From NCBI RefSeq assembly GCF_002224225.1, contig NZ_NJGG01000003.1, positions 62,001-126,000 of the forward strand: DNA of 64,000 bases, given 5' to 3'. The DNA comes from Polynucleobacter cosmopolitanus (GTDB taxonomy: Bacteria; Pseudomonadota; Gammaproteobacteria; Burkholderiales; Burkholderiaceae). The notes under the pieces are model-generated. The model did not search any database. It saw only the letters and a program-made list of their open reading frames with translations, and was not told where the DNA came from. A program made the translations under genes and the position numbers. Numbering within the stretch: the first letter of the stretch is position 1; the number at the start of each line of letters is the position of its first letter. Below, piece by piece: positions 9,340-19,704 of the stretch.

Positions 9340-11385
9340 ATGTTTGGTTTTAAAGATTTTCGCCGTTTGTGGGCGCGTTGGAAAGAATCAAGAGATGCCT
9401 CGCAAGCATTGGATACTCTATTGCTTGTACCGAATGACACTGCTGACTTGGCGGATCGCAATCGCTGGATCATTGAATTGGCTTACTGGCTGCGCCGTAC
9501 AGAAAAATCATCAAAAAATAAGCCAGCCACAACTGTGGAGGGTCACCCAGAACATGCACGCTTAAGATCATTTTTAAAAATTCTGGATCAACGACCAGAC
9601 GTCAAATTAAAGATTGCGAAGTTGATACGGAGTGTTTTGCGAGATAACGATGCGCTCTCATTGCTTTGTGACACAGGGGTTGCAACAAAGCCTAGTTTTT
9701 GGGGAGAGATGACGGAGCGTTTGCGCAATCATTTGATTTCGCCGCCACTTAATAAACCAGAGCTGACAGTTTTATTTGCTCTTGGCTTTGTTGGACCGCA
9801 CGATGCCTCTTGGGTTCATGATCTAGATGATGATTTGTTGCGCTCACTCCATGATTTGACTCATTATCAAGAAGATAACTCTGGCACAGATACCATGTTC
9901 AAAGACATGGCTGAAGCCATCATGATTTTGATCAGCTATATCAGTTCTGCGGGCTTGAGTTATTCCGTTAGATCAAGATTGCGAGGGGTCAGTGGTCAGG
10001 ATTCACCTTTTTATCGTTTGGGTAAATTGGCCGAGGATATTCTCAAGGCTGAGCCTCGCTTAAATGATTCTGGTTATCAAGCCAAGTTAAAAGAGTTTCA
10101 AGATGTATTGAATGCTTGTTACATTGCTTGCGATGATGTTTATGCTCACCTTGATGAAAATGGCGTTTCAGTGGAAACAGTTTTTCAAGTTGAGACCATG
10201 CGTTTGCGCCTATCAAGAGTTGAAAAATTGCTGGAGGCTTGGCTTCATCGTGATCAAACGCAATTGTTGGCGAAGTTAACAGCTGATTTGATTCTGACTG
10301 TTCAAGGTCATCGCAGTATCAAGCGTCTTGCTGAACAAACATTTGCTTTGCTCTCAAGAAAAATGGTGGAACGCAGTGCGGAAACTGGTGATCATTACAT
10401 CGCAGGTAGTCGTAAAGAGTATTTTTCAATGCTCAAAAAATCTCTAGGCGGTGGTGCGATTATTTCTGGCACGGTCTATTTGAAGTTTTTGATCACCAAT
10501 CTTGGCTTGGTCCGTTTCTTCGAAAATATTCTTTTGACTGCTAACTACGCTATTAGTTTCTTATTGATTCAATTTGCTAATTTCACATTGGCAACAAAGC
10601 AGCCCGCTATGACTGCCCCAGCCTTAGCGCAGTTATTGGACGACGTTAAAACCAAAGAGGGCTTGGATCGTTTTGTCGATCGTGCCATGGCCTTGATGAG
10701 GTCTCAAGCAGCATCTATCTTTGGTAACTTGGCAATGGTTGTTCCTGTGGTGATCGCCATACAGATAGGCATTATTTTGTTGTTGGGTCATCCCACCATG
10801 AATCCAAGCAAAGCAGCTTATGTTTTCCACACTGTATCGCCATTCAGCGCAGCATTTTTGTTTGCCGCTTTCACAGGCGTGCTTCTATGGCTCTCTAGTG
10901 TGATTGCTGGCTTGATTGATAACTGGTTTGTCTTGCATCGTATTCAAGATGTGATTCGTTACAACCGCAGAATCACCATGGTATTCGGCGATATCAGAGC
11001 TGCAAGATGGGGGCAGTGGTGGAGAGACAATATCTCTATCGTTGCTGCTAACGTTTCTTTGGGTTTCTTGTTGATCTACGGACCAACCTTTTTGGGCTTC
11101 CTAGGCATTGGTATGGAGATCCGACACATCACACTTTCCGCTGGTCAGTTTGCTGCAGCTGCAACAGCTCTTGGCTGGAAAACATTCTTGATGTCAGGCT
11201 TTTGGTTGGGTATTTTTGGCGTCTTATTGATTGGCCTTTTCAATGTGCTGGTCAGCTTCTCTTTGGCTTTTAATATGGCGTTGAGATCAAGGGATTTGCC
11301 TACTTTGGATAGAAGACGCCTCTATGTGGCTGTTAGACGTCGAATCAAGTCTGACTTCAAGTCATTATTGCTACCACCTAAGTAA
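9340..11385 (+). CDS. Gcr-type 'site-specific recombinase' family membrane protein
   Basis: A 681-residue protein of the family often named site-specific recombinase Gcr. The N-terminal roughly 360 residues look soluble and helical. The C-terminal half has several clear hydrophobic segments, for example AIQIGIILLLG, AAFLFAAFTGVLLWLSSVIAG, GFLLIYGPTFLGFLGIG and GIFGVLLIGLFNVLVSF. No tyrosine- or serine-recombinase catalytic motif is visible, so the recombinase name is doubtful. It is most likely an inner-membrane protein of unknown function. It starts 2 bp after uvrB and is probably cotranscribed with it. Confidence 0.75.
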   Translation: MFGFKDFRRLWARWKESRDASQALDTLLLVPNDTADLADRNRWIIELAYWLRRTEKSSKNKPATTVEGHPEHARLRSFLKILDQRPDVKLKIAKLIRSVLRDNDALSLLCDTGVATKPSFWGEMTERLRNHLISPPLNKPELTVLFALGFVGPHDASWVHDLDDDLLRSLHDLTHYQEDNSGTDTMFKDMAEAIMILISYISSAGLSYSVRSRLRGVSGQDSPFYRLGKLAEDILKAEPRLNDSGYQAKLKEFQDVLNACYIACDDVYAHLDENGVSVETVFQVETMRLRLSRVEKLLEAWLHRDQTQLLAKLTADLILTVQGHRSIKRLAEQTFALLSRKMVERSAETGDHYIAGSRKEYFSMLKKSLGGGAIISGTVYLKFLITNLGLVRFFENILLTANYAISFLLIQFANFTLATKQPAMTAPALAQLLDDVKTKEGLDRFVDRAMALMRSQAASIFGNLAMVVPVVIAIQIGIILLLGHPTMNPSKAAYVFHTVSPFSAAFLFAAFTGVLLWLSSVIAGLIDNWFVLHRIQDVIRYNRRITMVFGDIRAARWGQWWRDNISIVAANVSLGFLLIYGPTFLGFLGIGMEIRHITLSAGQFAAAATALGWKTFLMSGFWLGIFGVLLIGLFNVLVSFSLAFNMALRSRDLPTLDRRRLYVAVRRRIKSDFKSLLLPPK

Positions 11386-11428
11386 TTGATTTTTATGGTT
11401 TATTTACCATGGGGTATGGCTTTGCTGA

Positions 11429-11453
11429 GTACTTGAGCAGTTTAATGGGGTAT
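11429..11453 (+). promoter_or_regulatory. Putative IscR operator, distal
   Basis: This 25-bp site agrees at about 19 positions with the E. coli type 1 IscR consensus (ATASYYGACTRWWWYAGTCRRSTAT, split here by form). It starts GTACTTGAGCA and ends GGGGTAT. It lies 68 bp upstream of iscR and exactly 30 bp upstream of a second, similar site. A promoter may overlap it: TTGAGC (11433-11438), 17 bp, then GATAAA (11456-11461). The match was counted by eye; binding is inferred. Confidence 0.6.
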
Positions 11454-11458
11454 CTGAT

Positions 11459-11483
11459 AAACTTGAGCACAAGAGTCAGGTAT
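11459..11483 (+). promoter_or_regulatory. Putative IscR operator, proximal
   Basis: This 25-bp site starts AAACTTGAGCA and ends AGTCAGGTAT. It matches the type 1 IscR consensus at about 20 of 25 positions, including the AGTC half-site core and terminal TAT. It shares ACTTGAGCA and GGTAT with the distal copy 30 bp upstream. Its position just upstream of iscR fits autorepression by [2Fe-2S]-IscR. Confidence 0.68.
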
Positions 11484-11520
11484 TAAACGTTTCAACAACC
11501 CAATATTGATGAGGTAAGAG

Positions 11521-12090
11521 ATGAGACTAACAACCAAAGGACGTTTCGCTGTCACTGCAATGATTGATTTAGCCCTGCGCGAATCTCATGGACCAGTAAC
11601 ACTTGCCGGCATTAGCCAAAGGCAACATATTTCATTGTCATATTTAGAGCAGTTGTTTGGTAAATTACGCCGCTTTGATATTGTCGAAAGTACTCGCGGA
11701 CCTGGTGGCGGTTACACCTTGGCGCGCAGAGCTGATCAAGTCACTGTGGCTGACATCATCATTGCTGTTGATGAGCCATTAGATGCAACCCAATGCGGTG
11801 GCAAGGGCAATTGCAGCGGTGAAGATGCTGGTCATGGCCGTTGTATGACCCATGATTTATGGACCAGTTTGAACCAAAAGATGGTCGAGTATCTCAGCTC
11901 AGTTTCATTGGCTGATTTAGTCAAACAACAAGAAGGCAGAGCCCATGTTCATGGCGTGCGCGAGAGCAAGATAAAAATTGAAGCTCCAAAATCCGCTAAA
12001 GCTTCAACGGCCAACACAAAAAAAGAAGTTGAAGCCAAGAAAAAACCATTGGCAAATTCAGTGTTCACTTTTGCTCAGCAAATTAATTGA
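11521..12090 (+). CDS. iscR: Iron-sulfur cluster regulator IscR (Rrf2 family)
   Basis: [2Fe-2S]-sensing repressor of the isc operon. The winged-helix DNA-binding domain starts MRLTTKGRFAVTAMIDLAL and contains the ISLSYLEQLFGKLRR recognition helix region and RGPGGGYTLAR. The three cluster cysteines and histidine appear as CGGKGNC, nine residues, CMTH; E. coli has only five residues between the second and third cysteine. At 189 residues it is about 27 longer than E. coli IscR. The extra part is a Lys/Ala-rich C-terminal tail (about residues 150-185). First gene of the isc operon, preceded by two IscR-like operators. Confidence 0.95.
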   Translation: MRLTTKGRFAVTAMIDLALRESHGPVTLAGISQRQHISLSYLEQLFGKLRRFDIVESTRGPGGGYTLARRADQVTVADIIIAVDEPLDATQCGGKGNCSGEDAGHGRCMTHDLWTSLNQKMVEYLSSVSLADLVKQQEGRAHVHGVRESKIKIEAPKSAKASTANTKKEVEAKKKPLANSVFTFAQQIN

Positions 12091-12150
12091 TACCAATCAT
12101 TGATGTGGTCACAGAATAGATAAAAAATATTGAGATTAAAGGAAGCAAAT

Positions 12151-13395
12151 ATGTCATCACCTAAACCAGTCCCTATGTTTAGTCCAGAGCACTTCCCGAT
12201 TTACATGGACTATTCAGCCACAACACCAATCGACCCAAGAGTGGTCGATGTGATGATTCCATATCTTCGTGAGCAATTTGGTAACCCAGCCTCACGCAGT
12301 CATGCTTATGGTTGGAGTGCTGAAGAGGCTGTTGAGAATGCTCGAGTGGAAGTTGCAAAATTGGTAGGCGCAGATCCGAGAGAAATCGTCTGGACGAGTG
12401 GCGCTACTGAAAGCAACAACTTGGCTATCAAAGGTGCGGCTCACTTCTACAAAGAAAAAGGCAAGCACATCATCACAGTAAAAACAGAGCACAAGGCAGT
12501 TTTAGACACTTGTCGTGAGTTAGAGCGTGAAGGCTATGAGGTGACATATCTTGATGTGTTGCCAAACGGATTGATTGATTTTGATAAATTCAAAACCGCC
12601 GTTCGCCCAGATACGATTGTTGTTTCTGTGATGTTTGTGAACAACGAGATTGGCGTGATTCAAGATATTGCAAAAATCGGTGAATTCTGTCGCGAAAAAG
12701 GCATTGTGTTTCACGTAGATGCAGCACAAGCCACAGGCAAGGTTGCCATTGATTTACAAACTCTCAAAGTTGACTTGATGAGCTTTTGTGCTCACAAGAC
12801 ATACGGTCCAAAGGGTGTGGGTGCTTTATTTGTGCGCCGTAAACCACGTATTCGTATCGAGGCTCAAATGCACGGTGGTGGTCATGAGCGCGGGATGCGT
12901 TCAGGCACTTTACCAACTCATCAATTGGTTGGTATGGGTGAGTGCTTCCGCATTGCTCGTGAAGAAATGGCGACTGAAAACGAGCGCATTCGTATGTTAC
13001 GAGATCGTTTATGGAATGGCTTGAATCAAATCGAAGAGGTTTACCTCAACGGTGACATGGATCAGCGCATTCCTCATAACTTGAACATCAGCTTTAACTA
13101 TGTTGAAGGTGAGTCAATGATCATGGCATTGAAAGACATCGCTGTGTCATCTGGTTCTGCATGTACTTCAGCGTCATTAGAGCCATCTTATGTATTGAGA
13201 TCATTGGGTCGCAATGATGAATTGGCGCACAGCTCAATCCGCTTCACCATCGGTCGCTTTACAACGGTAGAAGATGTTGATTTCACCATTGAGTTGGTCA
13301 AGAGCAAAATCGCAAAATTAAGAGATTTGTCACCGTTATGGGAAATGTACAAAGATGGCATTGATCTAAACACGATCCAATGGGCTGCACATTAA
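12151..13395 (+). CDS. iscS: Cysteine desulfurase IscS
   Basis: PLP enzyme that takes sulfur from cysteine as a persulfide for Fe-S assembly on IscU and for tRNA thiolation. It has 414 residues from the ATG at 12151, which is preceded by AAAGGAAGC; a TTG 21 bp upstream is less likely. The PLP lysine lies in [14 protein letters not shown] and the mobile catalytic cysteine in [17 protein letters not shown]. The C-terminus, typical of group I IscS, provides the IscU contact. It lies second in the isc operon. Confidence 0.97.
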   Translation: MSSPKPVPMFSPEHFPIYMDYSATTPIDPRVVDVMIPYLREQFGNPASRSHAYGWSAEEAVENARVEVAKLVGADPREIVWTSGATESNNLAIKGAAHFYKEKGKHIITVKTEHKAVLDTCRELEREGYEVTYLDVLPNGLIDFDKFKTAVRPDTIVVSVMFVNNEIGVIQDIAKIGEFCREKGIVFHVDAAQATGKVAIDLQTLKVDLMSFCAHKTYGPKGVGALFVRRKPRIRIEAQMHGGGHERGMRSGTLPTHQLVGMGECFRIAREEMATENERIRMLRDRLWNGLNQIEEVYLNGDMDQRIPHNLNISFNYVEGESMIMALKDIAVSSGSACTSASLEPSYVLRSLGRNDELAHSSIRFTIGRFTTVEDVDFTIELVKSKIAKLRDLSPLWEMYKDGIDLNTIQWAAH

Positions 13396-13455
13396 TTTTT
13401 ATTGATTAATTAATAGTATTTAAAAGATAACTGAGAAAGTAACTGAGGAAATAAA

Positions 13456-13839
13456 ATGGCATACAGTGAAAAAGTAATTGAGCATTATGAAAACCCACGC
13501 AACGTTGGATCATTTGAAAAAAGTGATGATCACGTTGGTACAGGTATGGTTGGTGCGCCAGCTTGCGGCGACGTGATGAAATTACAAATCCGCGTGAATG
13601 ATCAAGGCATTATTGAAGATGCTAAGTTTAAGACTTATGGTTGTGGTTCAGCGATTGCCTCATCTTCTTTGGTAACAGAGTGGGTCAAAGGTAAGACTTT
13701 GGATCAAGCGCTTGAAATTAAAAACGCTGCGATTGCTGAAGAATTAGCATTGCCACCAGTAAAAATTCACTGCTCTATCTTGGCTGAAGATGCCATCAAA
13801 GCAGCAGTGGCTGACTACAAAGAAAAGCACGCTAAATAA
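13456..13839 (+). CDS. iscU: Fe-S cluster assembly scaffold IscU
   Basis: Scaffold on which [2Fe-2S] and [4Fe-4S] clusters are built. The 127 residues match the family length. All three cluster cysteines are present: [23 protein letters not shown] and HCSILAEDA. The LPPVKIHCS stretch includes the LPPVK motif recognised by HscA. A good Shine-Dalgarno (CTGAGGAAAT) precedes the start. Between iscS and iscA in the operon. Confidence 0.98.
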   Translation: MAYSEKVIEHYENPRNVGSFEKSDDHVGTGMVGAPACGDVMKLQIRVNDQGIIEDAKFKTYGCGSAIASSSLVTEWVKGKTLDQALEIKNAAIAEELALPPVKIHCSILAEDAIKAAVADYKEKHAK

Positions 13840-13841
13840 TC

Positions 13842-14165
13842 ATGGCCATCACTCTGACAGAGAAAGCAGCTAAGCACATCACGCGTTACATCGAGCGTCG
13901 TGGCAAAGGCGTTGGCTTGCGTCTTGGGGTTAGAACAACCGGTTGTTCGGGGCTCGCTTATCAATTGGAATACGTTGATGAAATCTTGCCTGAGGACACC
14001 ATGTTTGAGTCCTTGGGAGTTAAGGTTTATGTCGACCCTAAGAGTTTGGCTTATTTGGATGGCACTGAACTAGATTATGTGCGCGAAGGTCTGAATGAAG
14101 GATTTAAGTTCCAAAATCCTAATGTAAAAGATGAGTGTGGTTGTGGCGAATCTTTCAGGATTTGA
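13842..14165 (+). CDS. iscA: Iron-sulfur carrier protein IscA
   Basis: A-type Fe-S carrier that delivers clusters to target proteins. The 107 residues contain the three conserved cysteines, one in [14 protein letters not shown] and two in the C-terminal DECGCGESF. The start is 2 bp after the iscU stop. The last 35 bp overlap the proposed hscB start in another frame. Confidence 0.97.
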   Translation: MAITLTEKAAKHITRYIERRGKGVGLRLGVRTTGCSGLAYQLEYVDEILPEDTMFESLGVKVYVDPKSLAYLDGTELDYVREGLNEGFKFQNPNVKDECGCGESFRI

Positions 14166-14664
14166 TGATTACTTTGCCTTATTTCAGTTAAAGCCACAAT
14201 TTAAGATTGATAGGCAGGCTTTGGAGTCTGCTTATTTGACTGTGCAACAGAAAGTTCATCCTGATATGCACGCTCAGGCCAGTGATTCTGATAAGCGTGT
14301 CTCCATGCAGTTATCAGCTTTGGCTAATTCAGCCTACCGAACACTCATGAACCCTATTCAAAGGGGGTTATACATGTGTGCAAGGAATGGCGTAGATCCT
14401 CAGTTAGAAACTAATACGGCGATGCCTGCTCAATTTTTGATGCAGCAGATGAAATGGCGGGAGACTTTGGATGATGTCAGAGATCAACCTTCTGAATTAG
14501 ATCAGTTGTACAAAGAAGTAGAGCAAACAAGAGCGAATTTATTGAAAGAAGTTGAGCTTGCGATTGATGAAGCTAATGATTTTGAGTTGGCAGCAAAGCA
14601 ATTACGAGCTTTATTGTTCATTGATAAATTCAGTGTAGAACTTGAAGACGCAATATCAGCATAA
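14131..14664 (+). CDS. hscB: Fe-S assembly J-domain co-chaperone HscB
   Basis: J-type co-chaperone that brings IscU to HscA and stimulates its ATPase. The N-terminal J domain contains the essential HPD (VHPDMHAQ, about residues 46-53); the C-terminal helical domain binds IscU. It has 177 residues against 171 in E. coli. The chosen ATG overlaps iscA by 35 bp. The domain proper begins only at [10 protein letters not shown] (residue 11), so an in-frame GTG at 14137 or 14143 could also serve, but both still overlap iscA. Confidence 0.93.
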   Translation: MSVVVANLSGFDDYFALFQLKPQFKIDRQALESAYLTVQQKVHPDMHAQASDSDKRVSMQLSALANSAYRTLMNPIQRGLYMCARNGVDPQLETNTAMPAQFLMQQMKWRETLDDVRDQPSELDQLYKEVEQTRANLLKEVELAIDEANDFELAAKQLRALLFIDKFSVELEDAISA

Positions 14665-14689
14665 AAAATAATTAATAACAAATAAAAAT

Positions 14690-16555
14690 ATGGCCTTATT
14701 ACAAATTGCCGAACCTGGTCAATCACTTGCTCCTCATCAGCGTCGCATTGCTGTTGGTATAGATTTAGGCACAACCAATTCATTGGTTGCTGCTATGAAA
14801 AATGCTTTGCCTGAAGTCTTAGGTGATGAGCAAGGAAGAAAGTTATTGCCGTCAGTGATTCGTTACCTGCCAGGTGGCACAACCCAGGCGGGATACCAAG
14901 CGTTACAAAATGCCAATGGCGACCCAAAAAACACCATCATTTCTGTGAAGCGTTTCATGGGGAGGGGTCTTAATGATATCCAGCATGCTCAAACAATGCC
15001 CTATGAATTTGTCGATGCTCCTGGCATGCTCAAAATTAAAACAGTTTCTGGCGAAAAGAGTCCCGTTGAAGTTTCTGCAGAAATTTTAGCCAGACTACGT
15101 CAGCGTGCAGAAGACTCTTTCGATGATGAGATCGTTGGGGCAGTGATCACGGTACCTGCTTACTTTGATGACGCGCAACGACAAGCCACTAAAGACGCCG
15201 CTAAATTAGCTGGCATTGAGGTTTTGCGGCTTTTAAACGAGCCAACTGCTGCAGCCATAGCATATGGCTTGGATAATGCTTCCGAAGGCTTGTACGCTGT
15301 ATATGACTTGGGTGGCGGCACATTTGATATTTCTATTTTGCGTTTAAGCAAAGGTGTTTTTGAGGTTCTATCTACTGGCGGAGACTCTGCTTTGGGTGGT
15401 GATGACTTCGATCATCGTTTGTATTGCTGGGTTTTAGAGCAGGCAAAGTTACAGTTGTTGTCTGATAAAGACACTCGTTTATTACTCACTGCATCGAAAG
15501 AAGTTAAAGAGCAGCTCAGTAAAAATCCTTTGGCTCGGGTGCATGCAACGTTGAGTGATGGCACAGTGATCAACGTTGGTATCAGTCAAGCTCAGTTCTT
15601 TGAGTTGACGCAGCATTTAGTGAACAAAACTTTACTAGCGGCCAAAAAAGCTCTGAGAGATGCTGGTTTGACTGCAGAAGAAATCAAGGGCGTGGTCATG
15701 GTTGGTGGTGCTACTCGCATGCCTCATGTTCAAAGAGTTGTTGGTGAATTATTCGGTCAGACACCATTAACAAATTTAGACCCGGATCAAGTGGTAGCAA
15801 TGGGTGCTGCCATGCAAGCTGATTTATTGGTAGGTAATCAGCAAAAGGGCGATGAGTGGTTGCTGTTGGATGTGATTCCTCTTTCCCTAGGTGTTGAAAC
15901 CATGGGTGGTTTGGTTGAAAAAATCATTCCACGCAATACCCCGATTCCAGTTGCAAGAGCTCAGGATTTCACAACCTTCAGAGATGGTCAGACAGCATTG
16001 GCTGTCCACGTTTTACAGGGTGAGCGCGAGGTCGTTGATCACTGTCGATCACTGGCTAAGTTCGAACTAAGAGATATCCCTCCGATGGCCGCAGGTGCAG
16101 CCAGAATTCGAGTCACCTATCAGGTAGATGCAGATGGCTTGTTATCTGTCATTGCTAGAGAGCAGCATTCAGGCGTTGAGGCTAATATCAATGTGAAGCC
16201 TTCATACGGTCTTTCTGATGTCGATATCACCACCATGCTTCAAGATGGCTTTAGTCACGCCGCTGATGATGTTCAAGATAGAGCGTTGAGAGAAGAGTTA
16301 GTGGATGCAAAGCGTTTGATTGAAGCCGTGGATGCTGCTTTGGCCGAAGATCAACAATTGCTAGACCAAGATGAGCTGGATGTTATCAATCGTAAGTTGA
16401 CAGCGCTTAAGGACTTGATTGAGTCAGCAAAGGATGCCCAGGTATTGAGACGTTCAATTGAGTCATTGTCAAAAGCAACCGATGATTTTGCTGCTCGCAG
16501 AATGAATGAAAGTATCAAAAAAGCTTTGTCTGGTAAAAAGATAGAAGAAATTTAA
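14690..16555 (+). CDS. hscA: Fe-S assembly Hsp70 chaperone HscA
   Basis: Specialised Hsp70 that releases clusters from IscU. The 621 residues fit the family. Nucleotide-binding motifs are [14 protein letters not shown] ([13 protein letters not shown], about residue 22), [14 protein letters not shown] and [15 protein letters not shown]. The substrate-binding domain follows ([11 protein letters not shown] onward), then a helical lid. It is in the standard position between hscB and fdx. Confidence 0.98.
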   Translation: MALLQIAEPGQSLAPHQRRIAVGIDLGTTNSLVAAMKNALPEVLGDEQGRKLLPSVIRYLPGGTTQAGYQALQNANGDPKNTIISVKRFMGRGLNDIQHAQTMPYEFVDAPGMLKIKTVSGEKSPVEVSAEILARLRQRAEDSFDDEIVGAVITVPAYFDDAQRQATKDAAKLAGIEVLRLLNEPTAAAIAYGLDNASEGLYAVYDLGGGTFDISILRLSKGVFEVLSTGGDSALGGDDFDHRLYCWVLEQAKLQLLSDKDTRLLLTASKEVKEQLSKNPLARVHATLSDGTVINVGISQAQFFELTQHLVNKTLLAAKKALRDAGLTAEEIKGVVMVGGATRMPHVQRVVGELFGQTPLTNLDPDQVVAMGAAMQADLLVGNQQKGDEWLLLDVIPLSLGVETMGGLVEKIIPRNTPIPVARAQDFTTFRDGQTALAVHVLQGEREVVDHCRSLAKFELRDIPPMAAGAARIRVTYQVDADGLLSVIAREQHSGVEANINVKPSYGLSDVDITTMLQDGFSHAADDVQDRALREELVDAKRLIEAVDAALAEDQQLLDQDELDVINRKLTALKDLIESAKDAQVLRRSIESLSKATDDFAARRMNESIKKALSGKKIEEI

Positions 16556-16567
16556 TAGGAATTAAAA

Positions 16568-16906
16568 ATGCCACAAATTGTTGTCCTTCCTCATGCTGAT
16601 TATTGCCCTGAAGGGGCTGTTTTAGAAGCTTCTGCAGGCTCCACTATTTGTGAAGCATTATTAGAAAATGATATTGAAATCGAGCATGCATGTGAGATGT
16701 CATGTGCTTGTACAACTTGTCATGTGATTGTGCGTGAAGGCATGTCCAGCTTGAATCCATCCGATGAGGCTGAAGATGATTTGCTTGATCGCGCCTGGGG
16801 TTTATGTCCTCAATCACGCTTATCTTGCCAAGCAGTGGTTGCTCAGCAAAATTTGGTCATTGAGATACCTAAGTATTCAATCAATCATGCCAAGGAAAAT
16901 CATTGA
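16568..16906 (+). CDS. fdx: Isc-type [2Fe-2S] ferredoxin
   Basis: Adrenodoxin-like ferredoxin that supplies electrons during cluster assembly. The 112 residues carry the C-x5-C-x2-C pattern (CEMSCACTTC region) and the fourth ligand in WGLCPQSRLSCQ. Last gene of the isc operon, followed by a strong terminator. An iscX gene, which follows fdx in many proteobacteria, is absent. Confidence 0.97.
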   Translation: MPQIVVLPHADYCPEGAVLEASAGSTICEALLENDIEIEHACEMSCACTTCHVIVREGMSSLNPSDEAEDDLLDRAWGLCPQSRLSCQAVVAQQNLVIEIPKYSINHAKENH

Positions 16907-16948
16907 TCTTTGGTGTGTGAAAATGAATTAATTGAAATGGCAGATATT

Positions 16949-16976
16949 AAAAAGGGACCCTTGGGTCCCTTTTTAA
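16949..16976 (+). terminator. Rho-independent terminator of the isc operon
   Basis: AAAAAGGGACCC, short TTG loop, GGGTCCCTTTTT. The stem is GGGACCC paired with GGGTCCC and ends in a T run. It lies about 45 bp after the fdx stop and before the convergent lysS stop. With A-rich and T-rich flanks on both sides it can act for both strands. Confidence 0.92.
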
Positions 16977-17015
16977 TGTCGCTTCTTCCATTGAAGATTT
17001 TTCTACTAAATCTTT

Positions 17016-18545
17016 TTAATCTTCTTTTCTTAAGTGCGGGAAAAGAATCACATCTCTGATGTTTGGTGAGTCGGTGATCAACATCATCAAGCGATCGATA
17101 CCAATGCCACAGCCACCAGTTGGAGGCATACCGTACTCTAAGGCGCGAATGAAATCTGCATCAAAGTACATCGCTTCTTCGTCACCAGCTTCTTTTTGAG
17201 CAACTTGAGCTTGAAAGCGTGCAGCTTGATCTTCTGCATCATTTAACTCAGAGAAGCCGTTGGCAATCTCACGGCCTGTGATGAATAGCTCAAAGCGCTC
17301 GGTGATGCCTGGTCTTGTGTCAGATTCTCTTGCCAATGGGCTGACTTCAATAGGGTAGTCAATGATGTACGTTGGTTCCCATAGATGTTCTTCAGCCGTT
17401 GCTTCAAACAAAGCTAATTGAAGGGCTCCAAGACCAGCATTTTTAAGAGTTGGTCCATTGATGTCTTCGCCAGACTTTTTAAGTTCTTGACGAACAAATT
17501 CTTTATCTTCTAATTGAGCCGCGGTGTACTGTTTTTTCGATAAAGGAGCGTACTTAAGAATTGCCTCAGCAATGGTTAAGCGCTGGAATGGCTTTGATAA
17601 ATCCAAGGCTTTACCTTGGTAAGTCAAATTCGCAGTGCCCTGTGCATCGATAGCTGCTGCTCTGATGAGTTCTTCTGTGAAGGTCATGAGCCATTTGTAA
17701 TCAGTGTAGGCTGCATAAAACTCCATCATGGTGAATTCTGGATTATGTCTTGGGCTGACACCCTCGTTGCGGAAGTTTCTGTTAACTTCAAAGACTCTTT
17801 CGAAACCACCAACCACCAAGCGCTTCAAATAAAGCTCTGGAGCTATGCGCAGATACATTTCCATGTCTAAGGCATTGTGATGGGTGATGAAAGGTTTTGC
17901 TGCAGCACCACCTGGAATTGGGTGAAGCATCGGCGTTTCAACTTCCATGAATCCCGCGTCTTGCATGTGATGACGTATTGAAGACATTGCTTTGCTGCGC
18001 GCCAAGAAGGTTTGACGTGTTTCTGGAGAAACAATCAAGTCAACATAGCGTTGACGGTATTTCATCTCTTGGTCTGAAAGACCGTGGAATTTATCAGGAA
18101 GAGGGCGCAATGATTTTGATAAAAGACGTAAATCTTTTACTAGGATCGATAGTTCGCCTTTGTTGGTTTTAAACACCACACCTTCAGCAGCGATGAAGTC
18201 ACCCATGTCCCAATGTTTAAAGGCATTGTGAGCGTCAGCATTTGCATCAGCATCATTGATGTAAAACTGAATTTGACCCGTACGATCTTGGACAGTCGCA
18301 AAGCTGGCTTTCCCCATCACGCGCTTGAGCATCATTCGACCAGCTACTTTGACCGTGATATTTTTTTCAGCCAGTTGCTCTTTGCTGATTTCACCATAGT
18401 GCTCATGTAAGTCGGCAGCATGATGTGTAGGGACAAAATCATTGGGGAATGCCACACCATTTTTGCGTAATTGAGCTAATTTTTCGCGACGTTCTGCAAT
18501 GATGTGATTTTCATCGACGATGGGCGTTTGTTCTTCTTGACTCAT
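17016..18545 (-). CDS. lysS: Lysyl-tRNA synthetase (class II)
   Basis: Charges tRNA-Lys. The 509-residue protein has the N-terminal OB-fold anticodon-binding domain ([28 protein letters not shown] stretch) and the class II catalytic core. Motif 2 is seen around [20 protein letters not shown] and motif 3 in [14 protein letters not shown]. Downstream of prfB on the minus strand with a 45-bp gap, the same prfB-lysS pairing as in E. coli. Confidence 0.97.
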   Translation of the reverse strand: MSQEEQTPIVDENHIIAERREKLAQLRKNGVAFPNDFVPTHHAADLHEHYGEISKEQLAEKNITVKVAGRMMLKRVMGKASFATVQDRTGQIQFYINDADANADAHNAFKHWDMGDFIAAEGVVFKTNKGELSILVKDLRLLSKSLRPLPDKFHGLSDQEMKYRQRYVDLIVSPETRQTFLARSKAMSSIRHHMQDAGFMEVETPMLHPIPGGAAAKPFITHHNALDMEMYLRIAPELYLKRLVVGGFERVFEVNRNFRNEGVSPRHNPEFTMMEFYAAYTDYKWLMTFTEELIRAAAIDAQGTANLTYQGKALDLSKPFQRLTIAEAILKYAPLSKKQYTAAQLEDKEFVRQELKKSGEDINGPTLKNAGLGALQLALFEATAEEHLWEPTYIIDYPIEVSPLARESDTRPGITERFELFITGREIANGFSELNDAEDQAARFQAQVAQKEAGDEEAMYFDADFIRALEYGMPPTGGCGIGIDRLMMLITDSPNIRDVILFPHLRKED

Positions 18546-18590
18546 GATGTTTTCGCTAACAATTGAATGGTGATTAAGTAATAGTGATGG

Positions 18591-19695
18591 TTAAACGCCT
18601 TGCTTTAAGCTGGCTTCAATGAATGGATCTAAGTCGCCGTCTAAAACTTTTTGCGTATTCGATATTTCTACGTTGGTTCGAAGATCTTTGATGCGGCTTT
18701 GATCTAGAACATACGATCTGATCTGATGACCCCAGCCCACATCGCTCTTTGTGGCCTCTAGTTTGTCTTGTTCTGCTTGGCGTTTACGTAACTCATGTTC
18801 GTAAAGGCGAGACTTCAACATGGACATGGCTTCAGCACGATTTTTATGTTGGCTTCGATCGTTTTGACACTGCACCACAATGCCGGTTGGTACGTGAGTC
18901 AAGCGAACCGCTGAGTCTGTTTTGTTGATGTGCTGTCCACCAGCGCCAGAGGCGCGGTAGGTATCCGTACGAATATCAGCGGGATTGATGTCGATCTCAA
19001 TAGAGTCATCAACCTCAGGGTAAACGAACACACTCGTGAATGAGGTGTGACGTCCATTGGCTGAGTCAAAAGGTGATTTGCGCACCAGGCGATGCACACC
19101 AGTCTCTGTTCTTAAATGGCCGTATGCGTATTCACCATCAATTTTGATTGTGGCGCTTTTAATGCCAGCCACATCGCCGTCGGAAACTTCCAGTACTTCA
19201 GCTTTAAAGCCTTTGCGCTCACAGTAACGAAGGTATTGGCGTAACAACATGCTGGCCCAGTCGCAAGCCTCAGTTCCACCAGCGCCAGATTGAATATCAA
19301 TGAAGCATGAGCTGGGATCCATTGGATTGCTGAACATGCGTCGGAATTCAAGGCCCTCGACTTGTTGGCGCATGCCATCGGTATCGGTTTGAATCGAGAG
19401 AATTGTTTCGAAGTCACCTTCCTCTTTGGCCATTTCAAATAGTTCTTGGCTTGAGGTGATGTTGTCCGTCAGAAAATTAATAGTTCCTACGACACCATCT
19501 AAAAGCTTTTTTTCTTTACCCAGGGCTTGGGCCTGCTTAGGATCATCCCAAATTTTGGGATCTTCAAGGGTTTGATTAACTTCGACTAAACGTTCTGCTT
19601 TGTTGTCGACGTCAAAGATACCTCCGAAGCTCAATCGTACGAGTACGCAGGTCTTCGAGGGTGTTACTGATGAGATTTAATTGTTCGGCTTCCAT
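18591..19695 (-). CDS. prfB: Peptide chain release factor 2, programmed +1 frameshift
   Basis: RF2 recognises UGA and UAA stops. Translation starts at the ATG at 19695-19693 and reads 27 codons to CTT, followed by an in-frame TGA (19614-19612). A +1 shift at CTT-TGA-C resumes at GAC (19613-19611) and gives a protein of about 367 residues. The Shine-Dalgarno-like GGAGG directly upstream of TATCTTTGAC is the classic stimulator. The body has the SPF tripeptide ([11 protein letters not shown]) for stop recognition and the GGQ catalytic motif ([16 protein letters not shown]). Frameshifting is autoregulatory: low RF2 favours the shift. Between recJ (9 bp upstream) and lysS. Confidence 0.97.
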
Positions 19696-19704
19696 GGTCG
19701 GCAA

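Noticed and set aside
9340..11385. Mobile element indicated by the 'site-specific recombinase' family name
   Set aside because: No integrase or recombinase motif, no repeats or att sites, and flanking genes are core; the protein looks membrane-embedded.
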